Shown here one piece after another: positions 21,767 through 31,033 of a stretch of DNA of 64,000 nucleotides. Source of the stretch: Diplonema japonicum (Eukaryota; Euglenozoa; Diplonemea; Diplonemida; Diplonemidae); assembly GCA_964019335.1 (NCBI GenBank), contig OZ025719.1, forward strand, positions 1 through 64,000, given 5' to 3'. The notes under the pieces were generated by a model. That model did not search any database. It was not told where the DNA came from and was given only the letters and a program-made list of their open reading frames with translations. Made by a program: the position numbers and the translations under genes. The number at the start of each line of letters is the position of its first letter. Within the stretch, counting starts at the first letter, position 1.

Positions 21767-24700
21767 ATGAAAAGGTCGAAGCGGTCCATTGCGCGAGAAG
21801 CGAGGAAACGGCTCATGACACACGGTGACGTCCACCCCAATCCGGGGCCCGAGAAGGGGAAGAAGGAAATCACTATTATCTCTGTGAACGTGACGAACCT
21901 CCCAAATCAGCTGAACAGGGTCAAACTACAGGAGTTTGACGTGATTTGCCTGCAAGAGACCGCCCTTACGCAAGCGGGGCAATGGATGATGGACAAGGAA
22001 GCGAAGCAAGACGTTTTCCTAAAAGAACACCGTCTCTTTTGGGGACCCCCACAACAAGGGAAGGTGTCAAAAGGTGCAGAATCCCCCTCAATCGCCCAAA
22101 GAGGAGGCGTGGGAATTATGGTGAACAAGCAACTGACAGCTAAGAAGGAATCCTCCCTTTTCGAGGACCACAACACCAACTCGCGAAGGGTACATGTAAG
22201 AGTCGCGATTGGGAAACGTGACTGGTTACACATTATCACCCTCTACTGCCAGGTAAGCGACGGCTCCAGACACGCCAAGAGAAATAGGGAGGCGCTAATA
22301 TCCGACACCCTACAGAGATCGGCTCAGCTGGGGGACGTTCCGGTCATTGTGACAGGAGACTTCAACACGACGATAATGGACTCCCCGGTCCTCTCGCACG
22401 CCCTCTCTCAACATTGGACAGACGCTTCGAACAAAATATCGCGCCTACATGGAACACAAGCCCCTCCTACCTTCGTAACTGCAACAGCGAAGACGAGGCC
22501 AGACTACATCTTGGTGAACAAGACAGCTGCGATGGCGCTGACCGACTGCCAGACTCTGGACATTGGCGTACCCTCACACCGCGCACTAGTAATTAGAATC
22601 GATATGCCGAGATTCTACGAGCCCTCACTCCAGTACAGTATACCCAAGAAGATCATCCCTCTCCATGACTCCCGGAACCGCGCTCCGTACAGCGACATTC
22701 TCCCTACTTTGAGATCCCTGAAAGACAACGGGGACCTGGATGCAGCTTTCTTAGAGCTTTCTTCTGCTTGCGAGAAACACCTTTTGAGTGGAACGGCGCA
22801 GCTGGAGAATTCGATCTACTCTGGCAGAGGCGTGATTAATACCCCCAGCATGCGGAGGACGGCGGCTCCGTCTACGATGACAGCATTTGGGGCAGTCTCT
22901 AAAAAGTACCTAACACTTGAGAAAATCCGGCAGAGTGCAGCCGCTATTGTGCGGAGAGTCCCACTGTTGAAAGACCCGGCCCTGCCGTATGACCTACGCA
23001 AGAGCTGGGACAATATTAAGGCAAAGGCAATTAAGATCCTACGGTTCCACCCGGAAACCTTCTCCGAGGGTAACATCGTCAAGGAAGCAGACCTGATTCG
23101 GGAGAACGTTACGGCACGACAACGGAACATGGACATCGCTTCGAAGATCCTGCGCAACGTGAAGGCACGGAGGGATCTGAACTCGGGTTTCTCGGTGAAC
23201 CGGAGCGCGATTATGCAATTTGTGACGGACAAGCCAAATAGAGAGCTAGTTGCAGCAAACACGAACGGTACCCTCTCGACCTCAGTCGAAGAGATAGACC
23301 AAGCCTTCAGGTCGGCATGGCGCCACATCTTCCGCAAATACGAGGACCACCCTGAGCCGAGTTTTGATTCTTTTGAGGAAACTTTTGGGTCGCAGATCAC
23401 CCACCACCCCATGGTCGACCTCGCGATCACGCTAGAAGACCTGCGAAGAGTGCTGAGTAAGAAGGAGAAACAGGAATGCGCTGGGATTGATGGATGGAGG
23501 CTCTGCGAACTCGCCCACTTACCAGATGCCCTGCTAGAGGGATTCATCTTCCTATACAACTGGATTGAGGATGAGGGACGATGGCCAAAGGCAGTCCTGA
23601 CCGCGCTTGTTACGATGATCCCGAAAGGAGAATCCGAAGAGCCGCTAGATCACAGACCTATTACTGTATCGAGCGCATTCTATCGGCTCTGGGCTGGCGC
23701 ACGACTACCAGCCATCCTCGAATGGCAAGAGGAGTGGATTACTCCGCTCCAATTCGGCTTCAGACCGGAACACAGCACAGATGACCTCCTCGCGAAGGTC
23801 TGCACCAGTGTGGAGTTGGCAAAAGTATCTGGCAACCACCTTTGGGGTCTCTCGGTCGACTTCAAGAAATGCTTTGACTCTGTCCCCCACGCACTCACGT
23901 TCGAACTGGTCGATCGGTTAGGCCTAAGCCAGCTCATCCTGAGACCGATCAAGGCCATCTACTCTGACCTAATCCGCCGCCTACGTTTCCCCGTGGGAGT
24001 AGGTGCTCCATTCCGAACCACGAATGGAATACTCCAGGGATGCCCGATCTCGCCCGTTTTCATCAACGCAATCCTTGCCATCTTCACCAAGAAATGTACG
24101 GCAAATCCAAGAAACGCACACCCAGTGTCATATGCAGACGACCTTAACTTCACGTCAATTACCTCGGAGGCCGCGGTTCAGCGTTCCGTAAATCTACTAG
24201 GCAGCCTTTGCAAGCTCACGGGGATGACCGTACACCCGAAGAAGACCAGGTCATTTGGAACGAAACCCAAACACCGGGGGAATGTGAAGTTGAACGGAGA
24301 GACCTTTGCCACGACCAGTAGTCTGCAAATCTTAGGGGTACAAATCTACTTCCAGCCGAGCAGGAGGGATAACTCGAGGGTCCACAAAGCCCTGGCCGAA
24401 ATAGAACGCCTCGCCTCAACTAGGCTATACCACGATCGCAAGGTACGGATCATCGCAGAGAACATCCTGCCATCCGCCTTCTACGGCATCCTGTTCGACC
24501 CGATCCCGGACTCTTGGCTGGAGAAATTGAAGAAGCGGATCACTCTTTGCGTCTGGGGTGCCCGCAACCCAATGCGCTCCTCCAGCGCCCTGCTGGGAAT
24601 TGCCCATAAGGGACACACCCTGGACCCGTACTCTACTGCGATCTACAAGGCCATCTCTACTCTGGGACGACTTTGCACACGACATTCGAACAAGTCCCTT

Positions 24701-25939
24701 TTCATATCATGCTGGGAAGCGTACAGGAGAGCAAGGGATCAAGGCTCTCCATCATTTCCGATGGGACCATTTGCCAATGCAGACCTATGGCTCCGAGAAA
24801 TAGGGTCAAGGTGGAAGGACTTCCAGACGAAGATACGACCGCAAGGCAAACAGCTCCTGAAACACGAGATCAGGACGCTGCTGAAAGCCAAACTACGTGA
24901 GGATCTGGCCGAAGAGCGAGACACCTACCAGGGGGTCGAAACAGGCATTGACGAGGAGAAAACGAACTTCCTCCACAACGAGGTGACGACCACCAACCCA
25001 CAGAAAGCAAGGAGGATACTTTGTGCCATTGCGGGCGCGATGCTTCCCCTACACCCCAGAGCTTACGGCGACATGAACGGCTCACATACGAAATGCCTGG
25101 GGTGTGGCACACCATATAACATTGGGAACGGGACCAGCTCCCTACTACAACATACGATCTGGCAATGCCCAGCGCACGCCGACTGCAGAACGACCAACAC
25201 TGACCGCATTCGGCTGGTGCAAGACCACGTCAGCTGGCCAAGCTGCGCCCGACTACACGGCATTATTACCTCTGATATGGACATAAGCCTGACAAGTGTC
25301 AAGGAACTACACCTGATGTTTGCGGAAATTGCGGGGAAACTCGAGAGCCTGCACACCGAGAAGCAGGTCAGATACGACAATCTGCACTTCTGGAAAAGAC
25401 CATTCCAACCGGGAAACCTATTAGAACCGAAACCCCTCATTTGGTATCACAAGCACGGGCTGGGGAAGAAGTACTTCCCGGGGCTGATCCCGTTTGTCCT
25501 CAAATGGCTGAGTGCCCTGAAATGGGGCAAGGATGGAGGGCAAGTGTCCAAGGCGGAGCTTGCTGTCGACTTCATAGCAACGGAGAGAATCCACATGGGT
25601 GGTGAAGACCTGGCATGCTGGGCTAGGAAAATCGGAAGAATCCTCAACGTCCTGGACAGGGCACACAGAACAGGAACGGGGAATCACCTGATTCCAGCAG
25701 AAACTAAGAAGTCAGTACACTCACTGCGTACCCTGGGGCTCCACAGCCATTCCATCATTGGATACTCCACTCGTCCGGTCTTCGCGTCCCCGAAGGCAAC
25801 CCACCCGATCCTAGAGGAGCAACTGCGAACGCATTGCATCCTCAACAACTCGCTAGTCGGTTTCACGCCCAAGCTGCTGATGAGATACTACGACGGGCCT
25901 AAGGCACTACCACGACAGAAGGGATCAAACACTAGATGA
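21767..25939 (+). CDS. LINE ORF2: 2A-like peptide, AP endonuclease, reverse transcriptase, zinc finger
   Basis: 1390 aa from ATG 21767 (an in-frame TTG at 21728 was not used). GDVHPNPGP at residues 20-28 is a 2A-like ribosome-skipping motif that would release the first 27 residues. The AP-like endonuclease (about 33-290) shows SVNVTN, CLQETAL, VTGDFNTT, RPDYILV and PSHRALV. The reverse transcriptase (about 560-860) shows DFKKCFDS, GILQGCPISP and the catalytic YADD (789-792). A CxxC...HxxxxC finger (CLGCGTPY...HTIWQC, about 1110) is followed by a conserved C-terminal domain (LKWLSALKW...AELAVDF) shared with the second LINE. No frameshift or stop, so it may be active. Confidence 0.92.
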   Translation: MKRSKRSIAREARKRLMTHGDVHPNPGPEKGKKEITIISVNVTNLPNQLNRVKLQEFDVICLQETALTQAGQWMMDKEAKQDVFLKEHRLFWGPPQQGKVSKGAESPSIAQRGGVGIMVNKQLTAKKESSLFEDHNTNSRRVHVRVAIGKRDWLHIITLYCQVSDGSRHAKRNREALISDTLQRSAQLGDVPVIVTGDFNTTIMDSPVLSHALSQHWTDASNKISRLHGTQAPPTFVTATAKTRPDYILVNKTAAMALTDCQTLDIGVPSHRALVIRIDMPRFYEPSLQYSIPKKIIPLHDSRNRAPYSDILPTLRSLKDNGDLDAAFLELSSACEKHLLSGTAQLENSIYSGRGVINTPSMRRTAAPSTMTAFGAVSKKYLTLEKIRQSAAAIVRRVPLLKDPALPYDLRKSWDNIKAKAIKILRFHPETFSEGNIVKEADLIRENVTARQRNMDIASKILRNVKARRDLNSGFSVNRSAIMQFVTDKPNRELVAANTNGTLSTSVEEIDQAFRSAWRHIFRKYEDHPEPSFDSFEETFGSQITHHPMVDLAITLEDLRRVLSKKEKQECAGIDGWRLCELAHLPDALLEGFIFLYNWIEDEGRWPKAVLTALVTMIPKGESEEPLDHRPITVSSAFYRLWAGARLPAILEWQEEWITPLQFGFRPEHSTDDLLAKVCTSVELAKVSGNHLWGLSVDFKKCFDSVPHALTFELVDRLGLSQLILRPIKAIYSDLIRRLRFPVGVGAPFRTTNGILQGCPISPVFINAILAIFTKKCTANPRNAHPVSYADDLNFTSITSEAAVQRSVNLLGSLCKLTGMTVHPKKTRSFGTKPKHRGNVKLNGETFATTSSLQILGVQIYFQPSRRDNSRVHKALAEIERLASTRLYHDRKVRIIAENILPSAFYGILFDPIPDSWLEKLKKRITLCVWGARNPMRSSSALLGIAHKGHTLDPYSTAIYKAISTLGRLCTRHSNKSLFISCWEAYRRARDQGSPSFPMGPFANADLWLREIGSRWKDFQTKIRPQGKQLLKHEIRTLLKAKLREDLAEERDTYQGVETGIDEEKTNFLHNEVTTTNPQKARRILCAIAGAMLPLHPRAYGDMNGSHTKCLGCGTPYNIGNGTSSLLQHTIWQCPAHADCRTTNTDRIRLVQDHVSWPSCARLHGIITSDMDISLTSVKELHLMFAEIAGKLESLHTEKQVRYDNLHFWKRPFQPGNLLEPKPLIWYHKHGLGKKYFPGLIPFVLKWLSALKWGKDGGQVSKAELAVDFIATERIHMGGEDLACWARKIGRILNVLDRAHRTGTGNHLIPAETKKSVHSLRTLGLHSHSIIGYSTRPVFASPKATHPILEEQLRTHCILNNSLVGFTPKLLMRYYDGPKALPRQKGSNTR
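21824..21850 (+). other. 2A-like ribosome-skipping motif
   Basis: Encodes GDVHPNPGP, matching the D-V/I-x-x-N-P-G-P core. It is placed just before the endonuclease domain, as in trypanosomatid ingi/L1Tc LINEs. Confidence 0.8.
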
Positions 25940-25953
25940 GTTGATTGTCGTTA

Positions 25954-25994
25954 GGCGATCCTGTCACATACTGCAGGTTCCCTTCAAAGACACC
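25954..25994 (+). repeat. First-LINE 3' tail (41 nt)
   Basis: Begins 14 nt after the ORF2 stop and matches 19138-19178 and 30282-30315. Followed by CCT8. Confidence 0.85.
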
Positions 25995-26028
25995 TTTTTT
26001 TTGTGTTTGGTTTTTGTTTGGTTTTTTC

Positions 26029-26125
26029 TTGTTACAAATATTTATCTTTCAAAAAAAAAAAAAAAGATTTTTTTTTTTTTTTTATAAAGCTACATGCAAC
26101 TTGTGCCGAGCAAAAAAAAAATCAA
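26029..26125 (+). repeat. AT-rich dispersed repeat, copy 3
   Basis: TTGTTACAAATATTTATC, an A run, a T run, then GCAACTTGTGCCGAGCAAAA. The second half diverges. Confidence 0.75.
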
Positions 26126-26546
26126 AAATGGCGGCATTTAACCAAACAAAGTTTTTCTTTTTATGGAGAAGTGACCTCTATGATTTTTGACCCAATACCC
26201 TGTTTGGTGGGGGGAGGGGGGGTAAAAGAGGTTGAAAATAAATACTAAAATGCATAAAAACATTATTCTAGCCCAGATTTAGCTTGCGTTTCACACCTCT
26301 CTGGCGCACGGTGGCCGGTGGGGTGAATTTCTGGTACTTGTCGGTGTTTCAGGCTCCTGAAGATCGAGTATTCCCTCATTGTCGCTTTTTACCTGATTCT
26401 CGACCCTTTCAAATTCTTAAAATGACAGGTCGCTGTTTGACCAAAAGATCCATGGATTTTTTCTTTTCTTATTTTTTTTTAATGTTATATATATGTGGGT
26501 TTAGTGGTTAAAAAGGACTTTTTAATTTTTTTTTTTTTTACTTTTT

Positions 26547-26836
26547 GGTGGGGATAACATGAGCATATAGGAAAAAACACCAGACTCGTCGGTCATCACC
26601 GGTAGCGCCCGAGTGGAAGAACATGATGCAGATGCTCAGGGTGACGAACAGGCAGCAAACTGCACGAGCGCAGAATCTTGGTTACCCGGGACGCCCCGGC
26701 TTGGGTTGAGCTGTACACCGCACGCGGCGCGGAACGCAGAAAAAGCTGCAACCCGGCTGCGGTGCGCCCCCTGTAATCAAGTAGACAGTTCTTGTGCAGG
26801 GCGCCGCCAACACCGGCCTCCTTTAACTCATATATA
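26547..26836 (+). mobile_element. SINE-like repeat, copy 4
   Basis: Starts GGTGGGGATAACATG after T14 and keeps GGTAGCGCCCGAGTGG and GGTTACCCGGGACGCC. Ends in the type-A tail (GCCGCCAACACCGGCCTCC). Confidence 0.85.
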
Positions 26837-26863
26837 TTTTTTTATAAATTTTTGTCCCGTCCA

Positions 26864-26888
26864 GGGGGGGGGGGGGGGGGGGGGGGGG
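26864..26888. repeat. G25 homopolymer
   Basis: 25 consecutive G immediately downstream of SINE-like copy 4. Able to form a G-quadruplex. Confidence 0.95.
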
Positions 26889-27569
26889 AGTGTACCAAAA
26901 GCTTCAAGAAAAAAAAAGAGAAAGAAAAAAAGAAACAGAAAGTCTTTCTAAAAAAAAAAAATAACGGATACATGCCGTGCTCCCGTATCAGTACTTATTC
27001 CTCTTCTCCGAGCGGACTTATTTTTTCGAAAAAAAAAAAAGAAAACTCTGGATTTGAAAAATAGGTTCCCCCCCTGGCGCTCCAACCTTGTTTGCAGCAC
27101 ATATAGCATGTGGTGTGCACCCGAGGAAGCCTAGGTGGCGATTTTAAGTACTACGGTAGCCCGCAGAAAAAAAAAAAGAAAAAAAAGAAAGAAAGAAATA
27201 AAGAAAAAAAATACTATTTTGTTTCCATCCTCCAATGGCTTTTTTGGTGATGACAGTGGAGCTGGAACTCAGGAGATGGACGACAAAGCAAGGAGGCTGC
27301 GGTGTATGTTGAAACGTATGCAGGACCTGTGCCCGCTGATGGCACCCTGTACTTTTTTGGAGGACCGGCCACACGGAGCCTTCGGCCGTGTCAAGGTGTG
27401 TGACGGCACCTCCCCATAAGCGAGTCGTTTCGCACAGAAGCAACATAAAAACCATAATTTCAAACTCGAATTGACTTGCGACGCAAACAAATAAGCTATT
27501 TGCCATGTTTTGGATTTAATATGAAAATTTAATTCACATTATTTCACAATACTTTTCCGCCCCTGTCAA

Positions 27570-28020
27570 CTTACTAAGCTCCCAAAAAGACTTCAAAATA
27601 CCGAAGCAGCAGAAAGAGAGGAATGACTGGGGAAAACTGTTACCCTTGTAACCCCTGAAGTAACCCCCCCCTTCTATTTTCACTCTTCTGAAATTACTTC
27701 ACGCTAAATCGCATACTTACATACTTTACATGGGCTGTAATTTCACCGTGAAGTAGTAAGGGTTTCTGGTAAATAATGTGCCTCAGTCGACCAATTTTTG
27801 CCTGGTTCAGTTCCCAGTGGGGCATCTCAGTTTGCCAATTTCCCCCCAGGTTCAGTTCCACGTTGGACAACTTTTTCCTCCCAACTTGCCCATTTTTGGC
27901 TATGCCTTGGCCAACTTTTCTATTTAGTCATTGATGCATTGTTATTGCTAAAGTATTGTAACACTGTTGGGCTTATCTTCTACAGGTTAACCCGGCTGTG
28001 CACAAACAACAATTCAACCG
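27570..28020. repeat. Complex repeat block, upstream copy
   Basis: Contains AGACTTCAAAATACCGAAGC, ATTACTTCACGCTAAATC words and a TTGCC/GGTTCAGTTCC/CCCAATTTGCCC-like block. The same parts recur at 29525-29940 in a different order, on the other side of the truncated LINE. Confidence 0.7.
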
Positions 28021-28098
28021 ATTCCTTTTTTTTTTTTTTTTTTTTGGCATGCGGCTTTCGCTCTGGGAGTTTGCATGTTAATTTGAGTTTTTTTTTTT

Positions 28099-29468
28099 TT
28101 GGCGCGAGCGCACCGGGTGGACCCGCTGTGTGCCGTAGTATACAGTGCTTTGATGATGCTGAGGAGGTGCTGGCTGAGGCAGGACGGGGCAATGGCAGCA
28201 TGGACGCAGTTGGCACAGGCGTACGGAACTTCTGGGCAGGAGAGGCCGAGGGGGGTCGTGGGAAATGTGCTCCTGAGGTGGCTTCCGGCGATCGGATGGA
28301 AGTGGGAAAGGCTGGCAAGCTGGCACAGAGGAGAGAATCCTGGGCACGACCTCAGGGAGGCTCTGCGGAGGATGAGGACAACGGGTATTGTGAAGGCGCG
28401 AAGCACGATGGCCGGGCTTGGGATGGGCGCGGCCCCTGCAACGAACGCTTACTGGATGAAGTGCAGCGCACGCAGACCGCTCGAAAGCGTGGCGGGTGAG
28501 GAGGATAATCGCCGGGGCGGTGCCGTACCTCAGCCCGTATGCGAAACAAGTTTTACTCTCCCCTCCTGAAGAACCTGATGAGGAGGGAGGTGAGGAGCGA
28601 GGAAGAAGCCGACCACCTGGATAAGGGGAGGACGGACAAAGCAGCGGGAACGCTCAATTGCGATGTCTGTGATGCTGCGAAGGGCAGCACGGTTAGGTTG
28701 CTGCGACACCAGCTTTGGGAGTGCGAGGTCGCATTGGAGGTGCAGAAGAAGGAGGTATATAACGGTCTGGTCAGGAGCGAAAGGTGGCCGGTCTGTTTGG
28801 AGCTGCACGGGATTCTCCCGAGGAAGGTCGTGTTCCGCGGTTTGGAGAGGCTGCAGAGGTATTTGGCAGAGGTGGTGAGGCGCAGGGACGATGCTCTGGC
28901 GGTGAAGCGGTTCGCGGTTGAGAAGGAACCGCCGTGGGTGGTGACGACTCAAGGAAGGCGTTTCGAGGCGCCAAAGGTTGTGGAACTGTACAAGCTCAAG
29001 CTGACCCCGCAGCTCAGGGAGTATGGTGATCAGGTGCTGAGATGGCTGGCTGCGCTGCGGTGGGCGGAGGAGGGAACGTCCGTGTCGGCGATCGAGCTGG
29101 CGATTGACTTCGAGTGCTACACGAAGAAGACGCTGGGGGTTAACATCAACACGACGATTGACATCGACAAGAAGGCGGTGAGGATCAAGCGGATCCTGGA
29201 TACGCTGCAAGCGACATGGATGAGGGAGAAGAGGAGACGCGCTTTTCCGGCGCAGTCATGCAAGAACGTGAGATCACTACGATCCATTGGCCGCGACCAC
29301 GTCGTTGGCTTTGATAGGAGGGCCCTGTTTGCATCGGGGCTGACGGCGACCAAGCTGAAAGGACTGAGAGAAGATTACCGGAAAGAAAGGATTGGAAGAT
29401 ATAAACGACAGCTAGGCACTACGGTGGGTAGCAGGGAACGACCCCAAAAGGGGAGCATCATAAGGTAG
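28099..29468 (+). pseudogene. ORF2 C-terminal fragment, frameshifted
   Basis: The first frame (28099-28569) matches the post-RT region of the intact LINE. A frameshift near 28500-28540 moves to the frame ending at TAG 29466-29468, which holds the zinc finger (CDVCDAAKGST...RHQLWEC) and the C-terminal domain (LRWLAALRW...AIELAIDFE...KNVRSLRSIGR). Endonuclease and RT are absent, so it cannot be autonomous. Confidence 0.8.
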
Positions 29469-29483
29469 GCACGCCACCGCGGC

Positions 29484-29522
29484 GGGCCGTTGCTAACCAC
29501 TTCGTTCCTATCATAGTGAATT
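29484..29522 (+). repeat. Second-LINE 3' tail (39 nt)
   Basis: Identical over 39 nt to 1610-1648. Begins 15 nt after the stop codon of the truncated LINE. Confidence 0.85.
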
Positions 29523-29524
29523 TC

Positions 29525-29940
29525 TTTTTTATTTCACTCTTCAGAAATTACTTCACGCACTGGGGGGCCCATTACTTCACGCTAAATCTCATTACTTCAC
29601 GGTGAAATAATGGCCTGTTTTCCGTGAAGTAATAGGGGGTTTCCGTTAAATAATATGCCTCGGTAGGCCAATTTTTGCCTCGGTTCGGTTCCCAGTGGGG
29701 CTACTTTTTCCTCTCAGTTTGCTATTTCCCCCCAGGTTCAGCTCAATTGGCCAACTTTTGCCTCGGCTCAGTTCCAAGTTGGACTACTTTTTCCTCCCAA
29801 TTTGCCCACTTTTGGCTAGACCTTGTTCCCAGTTTCTGTGGGTAACTCTTCTGTGGGTAAGGGTAACTTAGTCAGCTTACCCAAGCACCCCAAAAGACTT
29901 CAAAATACCGAAGCAGCAGAAAAAAAGGAGCCAGCGGCCG
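29525..29940. repeat. Complex repeat block, downstream copy, with ATTACTTCAC words
   Basis: ATTACTTCAC occurs at 29547, 29571 and 29591. GTGAAATAAT (29602), GTGAAGTAAT (29624) and GTTAAATAAT (29645) follow in reverse orientation. The spacer text matches 3800-3880, where the word is ATTATTTAAC instead. The GGTTCAGCTCAATTGGCC and CTTCAAAATACCGAAGCAGC blocks match 27570-28020. Confidence 0.75.
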
Positions 29941-30123
29941 CGCTAGGTATGGGAAGGCCTGATTAGAGATGGTGACAGTGGCAATGCCAGCGACAGCGGC
30001 AGCTCTTAGTCAACAAAAGGAGGAAAAACAACTTGTATTGTAACCTTTGTAACCCCTCTCTTGTTGTACCCCTTGTCACCCTGTTGTGCCCCTCGTGGTG
30101 AAGTTATTTCAGAGTGTCGTGAA

Positions 30124-30252
30124 ATAAAACCACTTACCTACCGCCAAGTAATGCTTTACCGACCTCTCGGTTCCGCATTTTACCATCTCGGGCCCTGCGG
30201 AAAATGCGGAACCTCGAGGTAACGGTAAAGTCATTACTTGTTGGCAGTAAAT
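30124..30252. repeat. Fold-back (long palindrome) repeat, copy 2
   Basis: Arms of about 55 nt pair around CTCGGGCCCTGCGG. The left arm has CCGCCAAGTAATG, CTTTACCG and GGTTCCGCATTTT; the right arm has AAAATGCGGAACC, CGGTAAAG and CATTACTTGTTGGC. It is homologous to 3393-3523 but inverted and with changed arm sequence. Confidence 0.75.
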
Positions 30253-30281
30253 AGCTATTTTTTTTTTTCTTTTTTCCGTAA

Positions 30282-30315
30282 GGCGATCCTGTCACATACT
30301 GCAGGTTCCCATGAA
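30282..30315 (+). repeat. Solo first-LINE tail, copy 3
   Basis: GGCGATCCTGTCACATACTG then CAGGTTCCC; the last part differs. Sits right after a T-rich tract. Confidence 0.75.
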
Positions 30316-31033
30316 AGAATTTTTGAGATGTTATTTTCTGTAGTTCTTTTCCATTTACACTCCTTACCAAGGCGGTGCAGGGGTGCTATCTTTGCCTCCT
30401 TGTTTGCAATCTTTCTTTTTTTATTTATTTCTCTTTTTTTTTTTTTCTTCTCTCTTTCTTTTTTCTTTAAACAACAGTTCGTTATTATAAGTACTTTCCT
30501 CCCTTAAATACCTTCGGCATCTTAGGGATCACCTTAGGATGTCGCTTTCCCCCTCGAGCCAATAGTGATCCTTCTCACACACTTGCATTCTCTACCCATC
30601 TGCTGAGCTTTTCCTGCGGACATTTTTTTTTCCGGACCAGCTCTAAATGTCCAGTATTTTTTCCGAGAAAAAAAAGGGGGGGGGTTTTTTTTCCCCAAAG
30701 ACTTCTTGAGATTTTTGCAAGGTTTGGTTCCCCCCTTTTTTTTTGTTTCTTTGGCTGATTGTTGCAGCAGCACACAAAAGGTTTAAATTATTTTCTTTCT
30801 TTCTCTCTCTCTCTCCCTCCCTCTCTTTTTTTCCTTTTCAAACTCTGCACCTCCTCCTCCCCCCAAAAAAGGAAACTCTTCCGAGTATCCAGGTGCTCTG
30901 TACTGTCTTGCACCCCCCTTCATAAAGACAAAGCTGCGTTTTCTTTATCATTTCTCTCTTTTTCTCTCTCTCTCTCTCTCTTTTGCTATTTAAACTTGTA
31001 TCTTTCCCCCCCCATTTAAAAAAAAAGAAAAAA

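Larger units (their letters stand above)
19937..25994 (+). mobile_element. Apparently intact two-ORF LINE (non-LTR retrotransposon), minimal extent
   Basis: ORF1 (19937-21559) and ORF2 (21767-25939) are both uninterrupted. ORF2 is followed after 14 nt by a 41-nt tail that recurs elsewhere, then by T8. The 5' end is not visible and may lie anywhere after 19179. AP-type endonuclease plus reverse transcriptase with no LTR defines a LINE. The N-terminal 2A-like peptide resembles the arrangement known in trypanosomatid ingi/L1Tc elements. Confidence 0.88.
25940..28097 (+). other. Repeat spacer between the two LINEs
   Basis: First-LINE tail, AT-rich dispersed repeat, SINE-like copy 4, a G25 run and a repeat block (27570-28020) related to 29525-29940. 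No credible gene; the short frame near 27275-27419 has no recognisable features. Confidence 0.6.
28098..29522 (+). mobile_element. 5'-truncated LINE of a second subfamily
   Basis: Begins straight after a T tract (28089-28100) at the equivalent of residue ~950 of the intact ORF2 (AHRVDPLCAVVYSAL versus GHTLDPYSTAIYKAI). It carries only the C-terminal third and ends with a 39-nt tail (29484-29522) unrelated to the first LINE's tail. The low visible protein identity places it in a separate subfamily. Confidence 0.8.
29469..31033 (+). other. Repeat spacer before the V-ATPase factor gene
   Basis: Second-LINE tail, word-switched repeat, fold-back copy 2, solo first-LINE tail and T-rich tracts (30400-31000). 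No gene seen. Confidence 0.6.

Noticed and set aside
19138-25994. 41-nt repeats on both sides of the LINE as its target-site duplication
   Set aside because: A third copy occurs at 30282 away from any LINE end, and the downstream copy sits where a 3' UTR is expected; a LINE tail explains it better.
27135-27419. 94-codon frame ending GAFGRVKVCDGTSP
   Set aside because: Begins in A runs, lies within repeat DNA and has no recognisable motif.
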